Part shown: positions 9,519 through 18,244 of the stretch, in pieces
How the letters are laid out: every line of letters starts with the position of its first letter
How positions within the stretch are numbered: position 1 is the first letter of the stretch
Assembly (NCBI RefSeq): GCF_028416595.1
Contig: NZ_JAMQKC010000006.1
Span: forward strand, 90,979-154,978
Origin: Aquibacillus salsiterrae
Lineage (GTDB): Bacteria > Bacillota > Bacilli > Bacillales > Amphibacillaceae
Direction of reading: 5' to 3'
Length of the DNA stretch: 64,000 bases
The notes under the pieces: model-generated
Databases searched by the model: none
What the model saw: the letters and a program-made list of their open reading frames with translations, nothing else
What the model was told of the DNA's origin: nothing
Position numbers and translations under genes: made by a program

Positions 9519-10612
9519 GTTTATATCGTTTTTTGTTACAGTTTGGTCGTTGGATGCGCTCCCTCGGGCGTGTATTTCGTTTTTTGTTACCGTTTAACCG
9601 CTAGCAGGGCTCGGTCGGGCGTTAATATCGTTCTTTGACTACCGTTTGACCGCCGGAAGGACTCGGTCGGGCGTTAATATCATTCTTTGACTACCGTTTG
9701 GCCGCCGGAAGGGCTCGGTCGGGCGTTAATATCATTCTTTGACTACCGTTTGACCGCCGGAAGGGCTCAATCGGTCGTTACTATCATTCTTTGACTACCG
9801 TTTGACCGCCGGAAGGACTCAATCGGTCGTTAATATCGTCCTTTGACTACCGTTTGACCGCTGGAAGGACTCAATCGGTCGTTAATAGCGTCCTTTGACT
9901 ACCCTTTAACCGCCGGAAGGGCTCGGTCGGGCGTTAATAGCGTCCTTTGACTACCTTTTGACCGCTGGAAGGGCTCGGTCGGGCGTTAATAGCGTCCTTT
10001 GACTACCGTTTGACCGCCGGAAGGGCTCGGTCGGGCGTTAATATCATTCTTTGACTACCGTTTGGCCGCTGGAAGGGCTCGGTCGGGCGTTAATAGCGTC
10101 CTTTGACTACCGTTTGGCCGCCGGAAGGGCTCGGTCGGGCGTTAATATCGTTCTTTGACTACCGTTTGACCGCCGGATGGGCTCAATCGGGCGTTAATAT
10201 CGTTCTTTGACTACCGTTTGGACGTTGGATGCGCTCCCTCGGGTGCAATGTCATCAAAGTTAAATTTCCAATAATTAACAGATACACTCTAAGCTTTTTT
10301 CTACCAGATACTTTTCGAATCTATTCTCATCTGGAGTAAAAAAAAGACAATCCGTATTGCTTCTAAAAAAGTCTTTCCCATTTCTATCACCACTTGTCCG
10401 TTTGATATACCAAAAAATAGTATCCAAGTCAATTATTGTGGTGATTTGAAAATGTCAAGTGTATCTATACCCGTTTTTTCGTTTTATTAAATTAACGATT
10501 TATTACATCAGGCACAAACCTTTTTAGGGAAACCAACATTCCATTTTTTGTAATACTAACTTGATGACATTGCCCTCGGGCGTGTATTTCGTTTTTTGTT
10601 ACCGTTTAACCG
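9519..10612. repeat. Tandem array 1, 52-bp unit, about 14.6 copies, interrupted by a mini-element
   Basis: Unit starts lie at 9519, 9570, 9621 and then every 52 bp to 10193; the first two spacings are 51 bp. A typical unit is GTTAATATCRTYCTTTGACT + ACCGTTTGACCGCCGGAAGG + GCTCGGTCGGGC. Each unit carries GACCG...CGGTC as an inverted repeat around CCGGAAGGRCT. Variants change both the arm (GGCCG, AACCG) and the loop end (CTCAAT before CGGTC). The last unit is split by the element at 10246-10572 and resumes at 10573-10612. No open frame is maintained and 52 is not a multiple of three. Confidence 0.95.
10246..10572. mobile_element. IS-derived mini-element (MITE-like) inserted in array 1
   Basis: The 327-bp segment starts CAATGTCATCAA and ends TTGATGACATTG, a perfect 12-bp terminal inverted repeat that continues imperfectly (AGTTA/TAACT). 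It is flanked by CCCTCGGGTG on the left and CCCTCGGGCG on the right, a 10-bp target duplication with one C-to-T change. Removing the element and one duplicate restores a unit identical to that at 9549-9600. The ends recall IS231-type IS4-family termini (CATGCCCATCAACTTAAG), by memory only. No transposase is present, only a short minus-strand frame starting MGKTFLEAIR. Confidence 0.8.
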
Positions 10613-10617
10613 AAAAG

Positions 10618-10700
10618 ACAGTATACTCAAAAATGAATAAATGCTATCCTTTTTTCATCATAGATGGTGGCTGCAGAAAGCCATGGTGGTTTCTTATCTT
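10618..10700 (+). repeat. Dispersed repeat, left copy of a pair flanking the siderophore genes
   Basis: Shares ACAGTATACT and a 44-bp core (10657-10700, ATCATAGATGGTGGCTGCAG onward) with 14055-14116; the cores differ at two of 44 positions. Both copies are in the same orientation. Confidence 0.8.
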
Positions 10701-10767
10701 TTAAAAAATGCGTAGCAAACAGAAAAAAATCCAGCTCCGGTAATAATGGGCTGGATCTTCGTTTCTG

Positions 10768-11778
10768 TTACTCTCCTACATTCTCTAATACATCGTCAAT
10801 CATTTGTGAATTTGCGACTGGGCCGGTATATAGCCAGCTAGATGTTGATGGTAATTCGTAAATATTGCCTTCCTTAACAGCAGGGATGTTTTTCCACAGG
10901 TCATCTTGTAGCATTTCTGACCCGTTACCCTTATCGCTATTAACTAAGAAAATATGGTCTGCATCTAATTCAGCTAATTTCTCTAACGAAATTTCTGACC
11001 AGTTTGCTTCCGTACTTTCTGAAATCTCTTTCACGACATTTGGGGTTGCTAAACCTAGGTCGCCATATAGCACATCACCACTTGATAAGTTCTCACTTAC
11101 GATATAGAACGTATTATTAAATAACCATAAAGCTGCAGCTGATTCATCACCGATTGATGCTTCAATTTGTTCCTTAGCATCTGCTGCTTTTTGTTCATAA
11201 TCAGCTAGGACCTGTTCTGCTTTCTCCTCTTGCCCAAATACTTTGCCAATTTGTAATAATTCCTCGCGCCAGTCATTGTTTTGCTCAGAACCTACTACAT
11301 ATGTTGGTGCAATTCTGTTATATTGTTCGTATTTATTTCCTTCGACCATACCTGCAGAATCCATAATGATTAAGTCTGGTTCAAAGCTTGTAACAGTTTC
11401 TAGCGGTAAATCATATGGAATAGTCGGAACATCTTTTAGAGAATCTTGCAAATAGTCTTGAATGGTCGCACCATCAGCAACTGACCACTGTGCGACTGGT
11501 GTGATCCCTAAAGCAACTAAGTAATCTTCTAGGTAAGATGCTATGACACGCTTAGGCTCAGCAGGTACTGTCACTTCATTTCCCATCGCATCGGTTAATG
11601 TACGCTCACTTTCTTCGCTGTCTGTTTCATTTCCTTCACTAGATGCTTCTCCGTTTTCAGTCTCTGCTGTTGTATCATCTTGAGGCTTTGGATTTTCTTC
11701 TTCGGTATTACCACATGCCGCTAGCAATAAGAATGTTGCCACAAAAGCTAGCATTATATAAAATTTTCTACTTTTCAT
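10768..11778 (-). CDS. Iron-siderophore ABC transporter substrate-binding lipoprotein (YfiY-like)
   Basis: Extracellular ferric-siderophore receptor, about 336 residues, with lipobox LLAAC (Cys 22) and an acidic Glu/Ser/Thr linker to about residue 60. The mature fold shows the class III binding-protein pattern: RTLTDAMGNEVTVPAEPKRV, then FEPDLIIM, a central long helix region and a WSEISLEKLAELDADHIFLV C-lobe. The ATG at 11778 follows GGAGTAAA; the upstream ATG at 11838 lies in the Fur operator region. It is divergent from the two permease genes, as in B. subtilis yfiY/yfiZ-yfhA, which import hydroxamate/carboxylate siderophores. The exact ligand is not shown. Confidence 0.85.
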   Translation of the reverse strand: MKSRKFYIMLAFVATFLLLAACGNTEEENPKPQDDTTAETENGEASSEGNETDSEESERTLTDAMGNEVTVPAEPKRVIASYLEDYLVALGITPVAQWSVADGATIQDYLQDSLKDVPTIPYDLPLETVTSFEPDLIIMDSAGMVEGNKYEQYNRIAPTYVVGSEQNNDWREELLQIGKVFGQEEKAEQVLADYEQKAADAKEQIEASIGDESAAALWLFNNTFYIVSENLSSGDVLYGDLGLATPNVVKEISESTEANWSEISLEKLAELDADHIFLVNSDKGNGSEMLQDDLWKNIPAVKEGNIYELPSTSSWLYTGPVANSQMIDDVLENVGE

Positions 11779-11830
11779 TGTGTATTTACTCCTTTGCGAT
11801 TTATCATTTTTATGGAAGCACAAACCAAAT

Positions 11831-11849
11831 GATAACAATTATCATTATC
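11831..11849. promoter_or_regulatory. Fur box, lipoprotein-gene side
   Basis: GATAACAATTATCATTATC is nearly identical to the 19-bp Fur consensus GATAATGATAATCATTATC and lies 53-71 bp upstream of the lipoprotein start. It implies repression by Fur under iron sufficiency. Confidence 0.85.
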
Positions 11850-11914
11850 ATTTGCAAGAGTGATTTTATTTTAATTGTGACAATATTTGATACACGTATT
11901 TTTTTGTACTATAA

Positions 11915-11934
11915 TGATAATGATTCTCAATCAT
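11915..11934. promoter_or_regulatory. Fur box, permease-gene side
   Basis: TGATAATGATTCTCAATCAT contains the 7-1-7 inverted Fur motif TGATAATgATTCTCA and lies about 30 bp upstream of the first permease start, downstream of a TATAAT-like sequence. With the box at 11831 it gives each divergent promoter its own operator. Confidence 0.8.
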
Positions 11935-11962
11935 TGAAGCGTTTTTTAGGAGCTAACAAACG

Positions 11963-13000
11963 ATGACCAAGTGGACATACAATCATTCACATAGAAAAAC
12001 TAGTTCTAAGCCTATTCAGGCAACTCTCCTCTTAATAGGAGGGATTATCCTCCTTATTTTTGCCATTGGACTTTCTATTTTATACGGTGCTTCAGATATT
12101 ACTGCTAGAACGGTTATCCAAAGTATTATAAACTTTAATTCTAATTCTACGTCCCATCAAATTATCCGAGGTTTACGAATTCCGCGGGCACTAGCAGCAG
12201 CATTAATTGGTGCTGGGCTTGCCATGTCAGGTGCACTAATGCAAGGGATGACTCGTAACCCACTTGCCTCGCCATCGATCATGGGGGTAACAGCTGGGGC
12301 AACCTTCTCTATGGCTATTGCTCTTGTTGTCACACCAGGCGCTTCTAATTTTATCATGATGTTATGGGCGTTTTTAGGAGCAGGACTCGGTGTTGCGATC
12401 GTGTTTGGTGTTGGTTCTATTTCAAAAACAGGCCTAACTCCCGTGAAGCTTGCCTTAGCCGGTACTGCCGTCACCGCATTATTAAGTTCGTTATCTTCTG
12501 CAATTGCTATTCATTTTAACATTGCAAAAGATATAAGCTTTTGGTATGCAGGGGGAGTATCTGGCGTTCAGTGGTTGCAAGTTCAACTACTTACCCCAAT
12601 TGCACTGATTGGGTTTGTAATTGCATTGTTTCTTGCTAATTCAATCACTACCTTAAATTTAGGTGAGGACGTTGCAAAAGGTCTAGGGCAACGGACATTT
12701 GCTGTAAAATTAATCGGTACCATTGTCGTCTTATTATTAACAGGGGCTGCTGTCTCCGTAGCAGGCACAATAGGTTTTATTGGCCTAGTCATTCCCCATA
12801 TAACAAGATTTCTTGTCGGAGTTGACTATAGGTGGATTATCCCCTGTTCGGCTGTGTTAGGTGGGCTATTATTAGTTGTTGCTGATACAATTTCACGGAT
12901 GGTTAACCCACCATTTGAAACACCAGTTGGAACAATCACAGCCTTAGTCGGTGTCCCTTTCTTTCTTTATTTGGCACGTCGTGAAGGGGGATCGATGTAA
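11963..13000 (+). CDS. Siderophore ABC transporter permease, FecCD family (YfiZ-like)
   Basis: Integral membrane permease of 345 residues with about nine or ten hydrophobic segments. It has the family signature RIPRALAAALIGAGLAMSGALMQ in the first third (given here as RIPRALAAALIGAG) and GLVIPHITRFLVG near the C-terminus, the region that docks to the ATPase. The start follows TTAGGAG. Its last base pair region overlaps the next gene (TAATG). It pairs with the second FecCD gene to form a heterodimeric channel. No ATPase gene is in this locus, as with B. subtilis YfiZ-YfhA which use the shared ATPase YusV. Confidence 0.92.
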   Translation: MTKWTYNHSHRKTSSKPIQATLLLIGGIILLIFAIGLSILYGASDITARTVIQSIINFNSNSTSHQIIRGLRIPRALAAALIGAGLAMSGALMQGMTRNPLASPSIMGVTAGATFSMAIALVVTPGASNFIMMLWAFLGAGLGVAIVFGVGSISKTGLTPVKLALAGTAVTALLSSLSSAIAIHFNIAKDISFWYAGGVSGVQWLQVQLLTPIALIGFVIALFLANSITTLNLGEDVAKGLGQRTFAVKLIGTIVVLLLTGAAVSVAGTIGFIGLVIPHITRFLVGVDYRWIIPCSAVLGGLLLVVADTISRMVNPPFETPVGTITALVGVPFFLYLARREGGSM

Positions 13001-14016
13001 TGAAAATCTGGTCAAGCGCAAATAAAAGAACAATCATTCTCGCAATTGTGCTCATTTTAGCTATTATAGTAACGTTTGTAATCAATGTAAACTTGGGGGT
13101 TGTATCGATTTCACCGATGAATGTGATAAAAACATTGCTTGGTCGCGGAAGTGATAATGACAGTATGGTCCTGTTTTATTTCCGACTACCACGTATAGTT
13201 ATTGCTATTTTAATCGGTATAGCCATGGCCATTTCTGGTGCTATTTTACAAAGCATTACCCACAACGATTTAGCTGATCCTGGTATTATTGGTATTAATG
13301 CTGGAGCAGGGTTTGCCGTAGTCCTTTATATCTATCTTTCGCGGAGCACCATGCCTAATTTGTTGTCTGATTCGGTATATCTTATGCCATTAACCGCATT
13401 AACTGGGGCGATAATTGCTGCCATCCTTATTTATGTGATCTCATGGAAAAATGGCATTTCACCGATTAGGCTCGTCTTAGTAGGGATAGGTATCAACAGT
13501 GCGTTTGCGGCGCTAATCATTATGTTCCAACTGAAAATGGATCCCACCGATTTTACCAGGGCAACGGTATGGCTGTCAGGTAATATTTCCGGGACAGATT
13601 GGACCTATGTACTTGCATTGTTACCGTGGGTTATCGTTCTTGTTCCGATCGCATTGTATCAGTCTAGTGTTTTAAATACCTTACAATTAGGTGATGACGT
13701 TGCCAAAGGACTTGGAACACGAGTAGAATCTCGGCGTTTATCCCTACTTTTTATTGCGGTGGCACTTGCAGGAGCTAGTGTTGCTGTTGGTGGCGGAATT
13801 GCGTTTATCGGACTTGTTACCCCACACCTTGCAAAAAAACTAGTAGGCGCCAACCATCAATTATTTTTACCAATTACCGGATTGATGGGGGCATTGCTCC
13901 TCCTTGTTTCCGATACAATTGGACGCAATATTTTATCCCCATCAGAGATTCCAGTCGGATTAGTCGTATCACTAATTGGTGGAAGCTATTTTATTTATTT
14001 ATTAATGAAAAGCTAA
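13000..14016 (+). CDS. Siderophore ABC transporter permease, FecCD family (YfhA-like)
   Basis: Second FecCD permease, 338 residues, translationally coupled: its ATG overlaps the TAA of the preceding gene in TAATG. It has RLPRIVIAILIGIAMAISGA and GLVTPHLAKKLVG, the equivalents of the segments noted in its partner. Together they make the membrane part of the siderophore importer whose binding protein is divergent at 10768-11778. Control by Fur follows from the shared intergenic operators. The missing ATPase must be encoded elsewhere. Confidence 0.92.
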   Translation: MKIWSSANKRTIILAIVLILAIIVTFVINVNLGVVSISPMNVIKTLLGRGSDNDSMVLFYFRLPRIVIAILIGIAMAISGAILQSITHNDLADPGIIGINAGAGFAVVLYIYLSRSTMPNLLSDSVYLMPLTALTGAIIAAILIYVISWKNGISPIRLVLVGIGINSAFAALIIMFQLKMDPTDFTRATVWLSGNISGTDWTYVLALLPWVIVLVPIALYQSSVLNTLQLGDDVAKGLGTRVESRRLSLLFIAVALAGASVAVGGGIAFIGLVTPHLAKKLVGANHQLFLPITGLMGALLLLVSDTIGRNILSPSEIPVGLVVSLIGGSYFIYLLMKS

Positions 14017-14018
14017 AA

Positions 14019-14116
14019 AAACAAAAGCGAAACGCCTTGCCCATCCGAGAAAAATTACAGTATACTTTTTTAATCATAGATGGTGGCTGCAGAAATCCAT
14101 GGTGGTTTCTCATCTT
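14019..14116 (+). repeat. Composite of a BOX-like left half and the right copy of the flanking repeat
   Basis: 14019-14050 (CAAAAGCGAAACGCCTTGCC) is the left arm of the dispersed palindromic family. 14055-14116 repeats the ACAGTATACT plus 44-bp core found at 10618-10700. The two repeats are fused without a gap. Confidence 0.7.
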
Positions 14117-14185
14117 ACGAAAAAGGGCTCCTATTCGATTGCTGATTGGACAACTTCTTTTTGAAAAATACTAAGGGAGATTTAT

Positions 14186-15181
14186 ATGGAAGAGACAAAT
14201 AACGTACATGATGTCATTATCATCGGTGGTGGAACAACTGGATTATTTACTGCTTTTTATTGCGGAATGCGAAATATGTCCACTAAACTAATAGAATCAG
14301 GCTCTGATTTAGGTGGGAAAGTTACCCAATTTCTTCCCGAAAAATTAATCTATGATATTGGTGGTATCCCAGCTATTACTGGAGATGACTTAGTTAAGCA
14401 GACAACAGAGCAAGCAAAGATGCATCGACCAACGATTGTTTTTAATCAATGGATTGAGTCCATTGAAAAGAGTAGGCATGGGCTATTCTCTGTTATTTCA
14501 ACTGGAGGCGTTGTACATCAGGCAAAAACGGTTATTTTAGCAACTGGCACGGGTAAATTCGACCCAGTTAAGTTGGAATTAAATGATGCAACAAATTATG
14601 AAAAGAAAAGTTTACATTATACAATGAGTAATCCTAACCAATTTTCCGGCAAAACTGTCCTAATCTCGTCCAATAATCGAGTTGGTCTTGATTGGGCACT
14701 TAGCCTAGAAAATATCGCCGATAAGGTTTATCTCATTAATAATAAGGATAAATTCCAACACGCAGCAGACGAAGAATTAGAGCGTTTATCTGCATCTTCA
14801 GTTACCGTCTTGCTAAACAGTAGCGTAGACAAATTAGACGGCGAACTTGGTTGGTTGAAAAAAGTAACGATCACTAGCCATGACCAAGCAGAGGGTATTT
14901 ATGTCGATCATGTGCTTTCGTACAACGGATTAACAATGATACCAGCTCCGTTTACTAACTGGGGTTTGGAGACAAATGCTAACCGTGTTGTTGTGGATCA
15001 CCATATGGCTACTAATATCGATGGAGTATTTGCTGCTGGTGACGCTACTTATTATCCGGGTAAAACGATGTTAATTGCTTCAGGGTTTACAGAAGGGCTA
15101 ACAGCTGCCAATAGCGCCAATAAATATATTGATCCAAAAGCGCCCGTTCAAATTTATAGCACCGTTATTTACCGGAAATAA
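14186..15181 (+). CDS. Ferredoxin--NADP(+) reductase, thioredoxin-reductase-like (YcgT/YumC type)
   Basis: Soluble flavoprotein of 331 residues that moves electrons between NADPH and ferredoxin or flavodoxin. The FAD motif is IIIGGGTTGLFTAFYCGMR, followed by GGKVTQFLPEKLIYDIGG, characteristic of bacterial TrxB-like FNRs. The CxxC redox pair of thioredoxin reductase is absent. The C-terminal FAD segment is AAGDATYYPGKTMLIASGF. It lies directly after the siderophore permeases; in B. subtilis the paralogue YcgT is iron-regulated, so reductive iron release from siderophores is a plausible role (inference). A dispersed repeat separates it from the permease gene, so cotranscription is uncertain. 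Confidence 0.87.
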   Translation: MEETNNVHDVIIIGGGTTGLFTAFYCGMRNMSTKLIESGSDLGGKVTQFLPEKLIYDIGGIPAITGDDLVKQTTEQAKMHRPTIVFNQWIESIEKSRHGLFSVISTGGVVHQAKTVILATGTGKFDPVKLELNDATNYEKKSLHYTMSNPNQFSGKTVLISSNNRVGLDWALSLENIADKVYLINNKDKFQHAADEELERLSASSVTVLLNSSVDKLDGELGWLKKVTITSHDQAEGIYVDHVLSYNGLTMIPAPFTNWGLETNANRVVVDHHMATNIDGVFAAGDATYYPGKTMLIASGFTEGLTAANSANKYIDPKAPVQIYSTVIYRK

Positions 15182-15206
15182 ACCTTCTGTACAGGAACAA
15201 AACCGT

Positions 15207-15250
15207 ACTGCGCTAGACAGCTCTTGGATTTTTTATACTTTCTTGTCTTT
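15207..15250. repeat. BOX-like repeat, right half
   Basis: GCGCTAGACAGCTCTTGGAT followed by TTTTTATACTTTCTTGTC matches the right half of the compact copy at 4371-4434. The left arm is missing. Confidence 0.65.
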
Positions 15251-15254
15251 CAAG

Positions 15255-15293
15255 TAAATAGACCCGAACTTAAAGCACCGTTTGGGTCTATTT
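15255..15293 (-). terminator. Terminator after fni
   Basis: AAATAGACCC and GGGTCTATTT pair across a 19-base loop that has further pairing (CGAACTT...). It lies 16 bp beyond the fni stop. Confidence 0.7.
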
Positions 15294-15308
15294 CAAGATT
15301 GAATTTCT

Positions 15309-16346
15309 TTATTCTTTAATCTTTAACCGTCTTCGGCCATTTACTGTTAAATCTTCAATGGAATTTGAACCTATGCCAAACATAGCCATTTTTAATTCTA
15401 ATTCTCTTGTTTCAAACACTTCAACTAAGCTCTCAACCGTCTCGGTAGCTTCCTTTAATATGGAACGCCCAAACCCAACCATGTCTGCACCTAAGGCTAT
15501 CGCTTTGGCAGCTTGGAGACCATTATACATCCCACCACTTGCAATAAGTGGTTGACTGATGTCATAAGACCTTATCGAACGAATGCAGTCTGCCGTTGGA
15601 TTCCCCCAGTCTTTAAATGCTTCTGCAGCTGCTATTTTCACTTTGTTCTGTGATCTCATCTTTTCCACTTGGCTCCACGATGTCCCCCCTGCACCGGCAA
15701 CGTCAATAAATGAAACTCCAGCATGGATTAATTTATTTGCAACAGTACCATCAATCCCCCAGCCTACTTCCTTTACACCTACAGGGATGGAAAGTTCCTT
15801 ACACAGTTTCTCAATCTTTGGTAACAGATTTTCAAAATTAGTGTTTCCGCCTTCCTGAATGACTTCTTGCAAACTATTCAAATGGAGGACAAGTGCATTC
15901 GCATCAGTAATTTCGATTATTTTTTTGCATTCCTCCACACCAAAACCGTAGTTCAGCTGAACAGCACCTAAATTAGCAATAATATATGTATTTGGTGCAT
16001 ACCTTCTAACCTGGAAGGATGGCCTGAACTGTTCACTTTCAATTAACGCCCGGGTAGATCCAAGCGCAAGGGACCAGCCTCTTGCTTCAGCAGCCATCGC
16101 TAAATTTTTATTAATCTTCTCGGCTAAAGCTGCTCCACCAGTCATCGAACTAATTAGAAATGGTGTAGGAAATTCCTGATCAAGAAAATTTGTTTTCAAG
16201 GTTATATCTTCAAAATTAATTTCAGGTAATCCGTTATGGATAAACTGATAGCGTTCTAAGCCATTCGTAATCGTATCTCCTGTTACCTTTTCATTTAAAG
16301 TAATCCGGATATGCTCCGATTTGCGTTTGTTTATTGAGTCAGTCAT
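15309..16346 (-). CDS. fni: Isopentenyl-diphosphate delta-isomerase, type 2
   Basis: FMN- and NADPH-dependent enzyme interconverting IPP and DMAPP for isoprenoid synthesis, 345 residues as expected for type 2. Recognisable parts are KSEHIRITLNE at the N-terminus, FLISSMTGGA, LALGSTRALIE, NLGAVQLNYGFGVEE, the Lys in VGVKEVGWG and IASGGMYNGLQAAKAIALGAD that binds the flavin phosphate. The ATG at 16346 follows AAGGAG. It is a single gene, ended by a hairpin. Confidence 0.95.
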   Translation of the reverse strand: MTDSINKRKSEHIRITLNEKVTGDTITNGLERYQFIHNGLPEINFEDITLKTNFLDQEFPTPFLISSMTGGAALAEKINKNLAMAAEARGWSLALGSTRALIESEQFRPSFQVRRYAPNTYIIANLGAVQLNYGFGVEECKKIIEITDANALVLHLNSLQEVIQEGGNTNFENLLPKIEKLCKELSIPVGVKEVGWGIDGTVANKLIHAGVSFIDVAGAGGTSWSQVEKMRSQNKVKIAAAEAFKDWGNPTADCIRSIRSYDISQPLIASGGMYNGLQAAKAIALGADMVGFGRSILKEATETVESLVEVFETRELELKMAMFGIGSNSIEDLTVNGRRRLKIKE

Positions 16347-16458
16347 GATTTAACTCCTTACTTGAATATTCTTTCTGAATCTTAACGCGTTATCGTTGCT
16401 TCCGCAAATTATAAGGTGGGACAGAGGGAGGAGGCTTCCACACTCCCCCCACCCCTCC

Positions 16459-16671
16459 TTACAAATTATTGTCTTCTTGTTCAATTTCTTTTTCGGCAAA
16501 ATATACATTTACATCTTCTTTTGCTTTGTGCTCATCAACAGAGTCTCCCGGATAACGGTCGATGCTATTTAGAGGATGTGCAGGATTAATTTCCGTCTGA
16601 ACGCCCATCCCCTCAACCGAGTTTGCTTTTGTTCTTTCATTATAAAATTTACTATTCTTTTTGCTCATCAT
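16459..16671 (-). CDS. Small acidic protein of unknown function
   Basis: A 70-residue, highly polar protein starting MMSKKNSKFYNERTKANSVE, with many Asn, Glu and Lys and no hydrophobic segment. The phrase NPAHPLNSIDRYPGDSVDEHKAKEDVN ends in an acidic tail. The ATG at 16671 follows GAGGTGGTT; the GTG at 16677 lies within that site. I do not recognise the family; composition and size resemble small sporulation or stress proteins of Bacillaceae, which is only an impression. It is monocistronic between fni and pepT. Confidence 0.65.
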   Translation of the reverse strand: MMSKKNSKFYNERTKANSVEGMGVQTEINPAHPLNSIDRYPGDSVDEHKAKEDVNVYFAEKEIEQEDNNL

Positions 16672-16782
16672 AACCACCTCAATTACTAGTTTTTTACTGA
16701 GAGGAGATTTTCATTCGATATTTTTTCGAGAGACAAATATGCTAATATTAACCTATACACTAAAAAATGGAGATGAATAATA

Positions 16783-18018
16783 ATGAAGGAAGAGCTTATT
16801 CAACGATTCACCACATACGTCAAGGTAGACACGCAATCCAATGAAAATAATGAAAATTGCCCTTCCACACCGGGACAGCTAACGTTAGCAAGTATGCTCG
16901 TGGATGAGCTAAAAGAAATTGGAATGGATGACGTTACAATTGATGACAATGGCTACGTGATGGCTTCGCTACCAGCAAATACAGAAAAACAAGTTCCTAC
17001 AATAGGCTTCTTAGCCCATGTCGATACAGCGACCGACTTTACCGGGAAAAATGTTCATCCACAAATTGTTGAGAATTATGACGGAAATGATATAACTTTA
17101 AATGAAGCACTATCCGTTATCCTTTCACCAAATGAGTTTCCAGAATTAGCTAGTTATCAAGGTCACACATTAATTACAACCGATGGAACCACGTTACTCG
17201 GAGCAGATAACAAAGCTGGAATTACTGAGATTATGACAGCAATGGTTTACCTCATCAACCATCCGGAGGTGAAGCATGGCAAGGTTCGTGTTGCATTTAC
17301 TCCTGATGAGGAGATTGGTCGCGGGCCCCATAAGTTTGATGTCGATGCTTTTCAAGCCGATTATGCCTATACTGTTGACGGTGGGCCATTAGGAGAACTG
17401 CAATATGAAAGTTTTAATGCAGCAGCTGCCAAAATAACAATCAAAGGCAACAATGTTCATCCGGGCACAGCCAAAGATAAAATGGTTAATTCGATGAAAA
17501 TTGCTATGGAGCTCCATCAACAGTTACCAAAGGAACAAGCACCAGAGTACACGAAAGAGCATCAAGGCTTCTTCCATCTCCTCTCGTTTGTAGGAGACGT
17601 AGAACAAACGCAGCTACATTATATTATTCGCGATCATGACCGGGATAAATTTAATGAGAAAAAACACTTACTCAAAAGGATTGTTGATCAGGTAAAGGAA
17701 AAGCACGGGGAAAACACTGTCACTTTTGCTATCCATGATCAATATTTTAACATGCGAGAAAAGATTGAACCCGTGAAGGAAATTGTCGACATTGCTTATG
17801 ATGCAATGAAATCATTGGATATTGAACCACTAGTAAAGCCAATACGTGGCGGTACAGATGGCTCTCAATTGTCGTTTATGGGGCTACCAACACCAAACAT
17901 TTTTACAGGCGGAGAAAATTTCCACGGAAAATATGAATATATTTCCGTAGACAACATGGTAAAAGCAGTAAAAACAATTGTTCAAATTATAAAACTAACA
18001 GAGGAACGAGCATATTGA
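16783..18018 (+). CDS. pepT: Peptidase T (tripeptide aminopeptidase)
   Basis: Cytosolic di-zinc aminopeptidase of family M20B that removes the N-terminal residue of tripeptides; 411 residues, the normal length. Metal and catalytic residues are visible in [12 protein letters not shown] (His and Asp), LGADNKAGI (bridging Asp), [13 protein letters not shown] (catalytic Glu) and [24 protein letters not shown] near the C-terminus completes the site. The start follows AATGGAGATG-type spacing. A strong terminator follows 12 bp after the stop. Confidence 0.96.
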   Translation: MKEELIQRFTTYVKVDTQSNENNENCPSTPGQLTLASMLVDELKEIGMDDVTIDDNGYVMASLPANTEKQVPTIGFLAHVDTATDFTGKNVHPQIVENYDGNDITLNEALSVILSPNEFPELASYQGHTLITTDGTTLLGADNKAGITEIMTAMVYLINHPEVKHGKVRVAFTPDEEIGRGPHKFDVDAFQADYAYTVDGGPLGELQYESFNAAAAKITIKGNNVHPGTAKDKMVNSMKIAMELHQQLPKEQAPEYTKEHQGFFHLLSFVGDVEQTQLHYIIRDHDRDKFNEKKHLLKRIVDQVKEKHGENTVTFAIHDQYFNMREKIEPVKEIVDIAYDAMKSLDIEPLVKPIRGGTDGSQLSFMGLPTPNIFTGGENFHGKYEYISVDNMVKAVKTIVQIIKLTEERAY

Positions 18019-18030
18019 AAGTTTTACCAG

Positions 18031-18060
18031 AAGCTTGGATCATTCATCCAAGCTTTTTTA
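18031..18060 (+). terminator. Terminator after pepT
   Basis: AAGCTTGGAT and ATCCAAGCTT form a perfect 10-bp stem with loop CATTC, then TTTTTA. Confidence 0.92.
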
Positions 18061-18244
18061 TTTTTTTAAAAAGTTGGCAACGTTTGCATTGTTAACTTTT
18101 TAATCGTACTTGCATACAATCAGATAAAGGCACTTCTAGCAGAATTCACAAACCAATTGCATCTTGCCCAATGAGCTTTTTTATGCTATCTTATTGAACA
18201 ATATACCATCTTCCAAACTCTAATCCAGGTAAGGAGGGCCCGTC

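Noticed and set aside
9519..10250. CRISPR array
   Set aside because: The 25-bp parts between palindromes are the same in each unit, so there are no unique spacers, and no cas genes are near. The same holds for arrays 2 and 3.
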